Source: Cyclobacteriaceae bacterium (GTDB lineage Bacteria; Bacteroidota; Bacteroidia; Cytophagales; Cyclobacteriaceae). From it: 8,070 nucleotides of DNA. Position numbers and translations under genes: made by a program. Position 1 is the stretch's first letter. Each line of letters begins with the position of its first letter. Positions 7,857 to 8,070 of the stretch are shown here, one piece after another. The stretch spans positions 1 to 8,070 of the forward strand of contig JABFSY010000223.1 of the NCBI GenBank assembly GCA_013140395.1, in the 5' to 3' direction. Below the pieces are notes generated by a model. It searched no databases. It was not told where the DNA came from and worked only from the letters and a program-made list of their open reading frames with translations.

Positions 7857-7972
7857 GTTTGAACAAATGAATCCTTGAGCAACTATGACTTGAGTAATTG
7901 TGTCCATTTCGGGTAATTTTAAGACGACCGAAGAAGTATTAATCAAATGACTAGTTACTTCAAACCAAAAAA

Positions 7973-8070
7973 TCACTTTTTCACCTTCTTCTTCATCGGA
8001 AATTCAAAACCTATCCGGATATTAAGTCGATCAGGAAAAGGCACTTTGTCTTTGTCGCTCCATAACCCTG
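7973..8070 (-). CDS. C-terminal end of an unidentified protein, possibly an outer-membrane beta-barrel (partial)
   Basis: One minus-strand frame is open from the window edge to a TGA at 7975-7973 and gives 31 final residues, GLWSDKDKVPFPDRL followed by NIRIGFEFPMKKKVKK. The other two frames on this strand close within the same stretch. The alternating polar and hydrophobic pattern in NIRIGFEFP resembles a closing beta-strand of an outer-membrane barrel, but the barrel would then be followed by a lysine-rich tail (KKKVKK) rather than end in an aromatic residue. Too little is present to name a family. It is on the same strand as the act operon but separated by 269 bases, so it is probably a separate transcription unit. 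That it is coding at all is likely rather than certain. Confidence 0.6.
   Translation of the reverse strand, partial: GLWSDKDKVPFPDRLNIRIGFEFPMKKKVKK

Larger units (their letters stand above)
7765..7863. repeat. 11-bp perfect inverted repeat flanking 77 bases upstream of actA
   Basis: TTCAAACTTAT at 7765-7775 is the exact reverse complement of ATAAGTTTGAA at 7853-7863. Each arm contains TAAGTTTG, one on each strand, so the arms carry oppositely directed copies of the -7 promoter consensus. The arms do not extend: the flanking bases mismatch on both sides. The distance is too long for a simple hairpin terminator. It may be chance or a pair of protein-binding sites. Confidence 0.5.
7704..7972. 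other. Intergenic region upstream of actA, probable operon control region
   Basis: These 269 bases lie between the stop of an upstream gene on the same strand and actA. It is the only gap of this size and the likely place for the operon promoter. I see no convincing gene: a minus-strand open frame at 7976-7761 begins at a GTG overlapping the upstream stop and has no recognisable content. I see no hairpin followed by a T run, so no intrinsic terminator for the upstream gene can be placed. Within it are a possible -7 element, a DnaA-box match, an 11-bp inverted repeat and two CTTGAG copies (7874-7879 and 7889-7894) spaced 15 bases apart. Confidence 0.6.

Noticed and set aside
7874..7894. Two CTTGAG copies as an FNR/Crp-type operator
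   Set aside because: They are direct rather than inverted, and no TTGAT-N4-ATCAA-like palindrome is present.
7933..7961. GAAGTA/TACTTC inverted repeat as a terminator for the upstream gene
   Set aside because: The stem is only 6 bp and AT-rich with a 17-base loop, and no T run follows in the direction of transcription.
7761..7976. 71-codon minus-strand open frame between the upstream gene and actA
   Set aside because: It starts at a GTG overlapping the upstream stop, shows no domain or membrane pattern, and covers the probable promoter region.
1..8070. CRISPR array, insertion sequence, tRNA or rRNA
   Set aside because: No spaced repeats, transposase, terminal inverted repeats or RNA gene pattern were seen in reading; the window is filled by the act genes.

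Overview
The window is almost entirely an alternative complex III (ACIII) operon read on the minus strand. ACIII is the membrane quinol:electron-acceptor oxidoreductase that replaces the bc1 complex in many Bacteroidota and some other phyla. The gene set, the order ActA-B-C-D-E-F, the weak or absent Shine-Dalgarno signals and a possible TAnnTTTG promoter element all suggest a Bacteroidota bacterium. A Cytophagales-like aerobe is my best guess, but the order is inferred from general similarity and no marker gene is present.

Layout, read leftwards from position 8070. At 8070-7973 is the last part of an unidentified protein with a beta-barrel-like C-terminus. At 7972-7704 is the only sizeable non-coding stretch, which should hold the operon promoter; it contains a possible -7 element, a perfect DnaA-box consensus and an 11-bp inverted repeat. 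Then come actA (7703-6450, six CxxCH haem sites), actB (6409-3317, Tat-exported molybdopterin-oxidoreductase-like domain fused to an Fe-S domain), a short gap with a heptamer tandem repeat, actC (3277-1904, NrfD-like), actD (1900-1376, DUF3341), actE (1363-713, monohaem lipoprotein) and the first 230 codons of actF (690-1, second NrfD-like subunit), which runs off the window. Gaps between genes are 40, 39, 3, 12 and 22 bases, so one transcript is likely.

How the genes work together: ActC (and by homology ActF) sit in the membrane, with ActC as the quinol-oxidising subunit. Electrons pass to the four Fe-S clusters of ActB, then to the haems of ActA and ActE, and on to a soluble cytochrome c or directly to a haem-copper oxidase. 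ActD is a small membrane subunit. Known ACIII operons often continue into cytochrome oxidase genes, which would lie beyond position 1; that cannot be seen here.

I found no undescribed system. The core is a known complex, intact as far as it can be read. The points worth a second look are the six-haem ActA, the lipobox after the ActB Tat signal, the heptamer repeat between actB and actC, and the DnaA box and inverted repeat upstream of actA.
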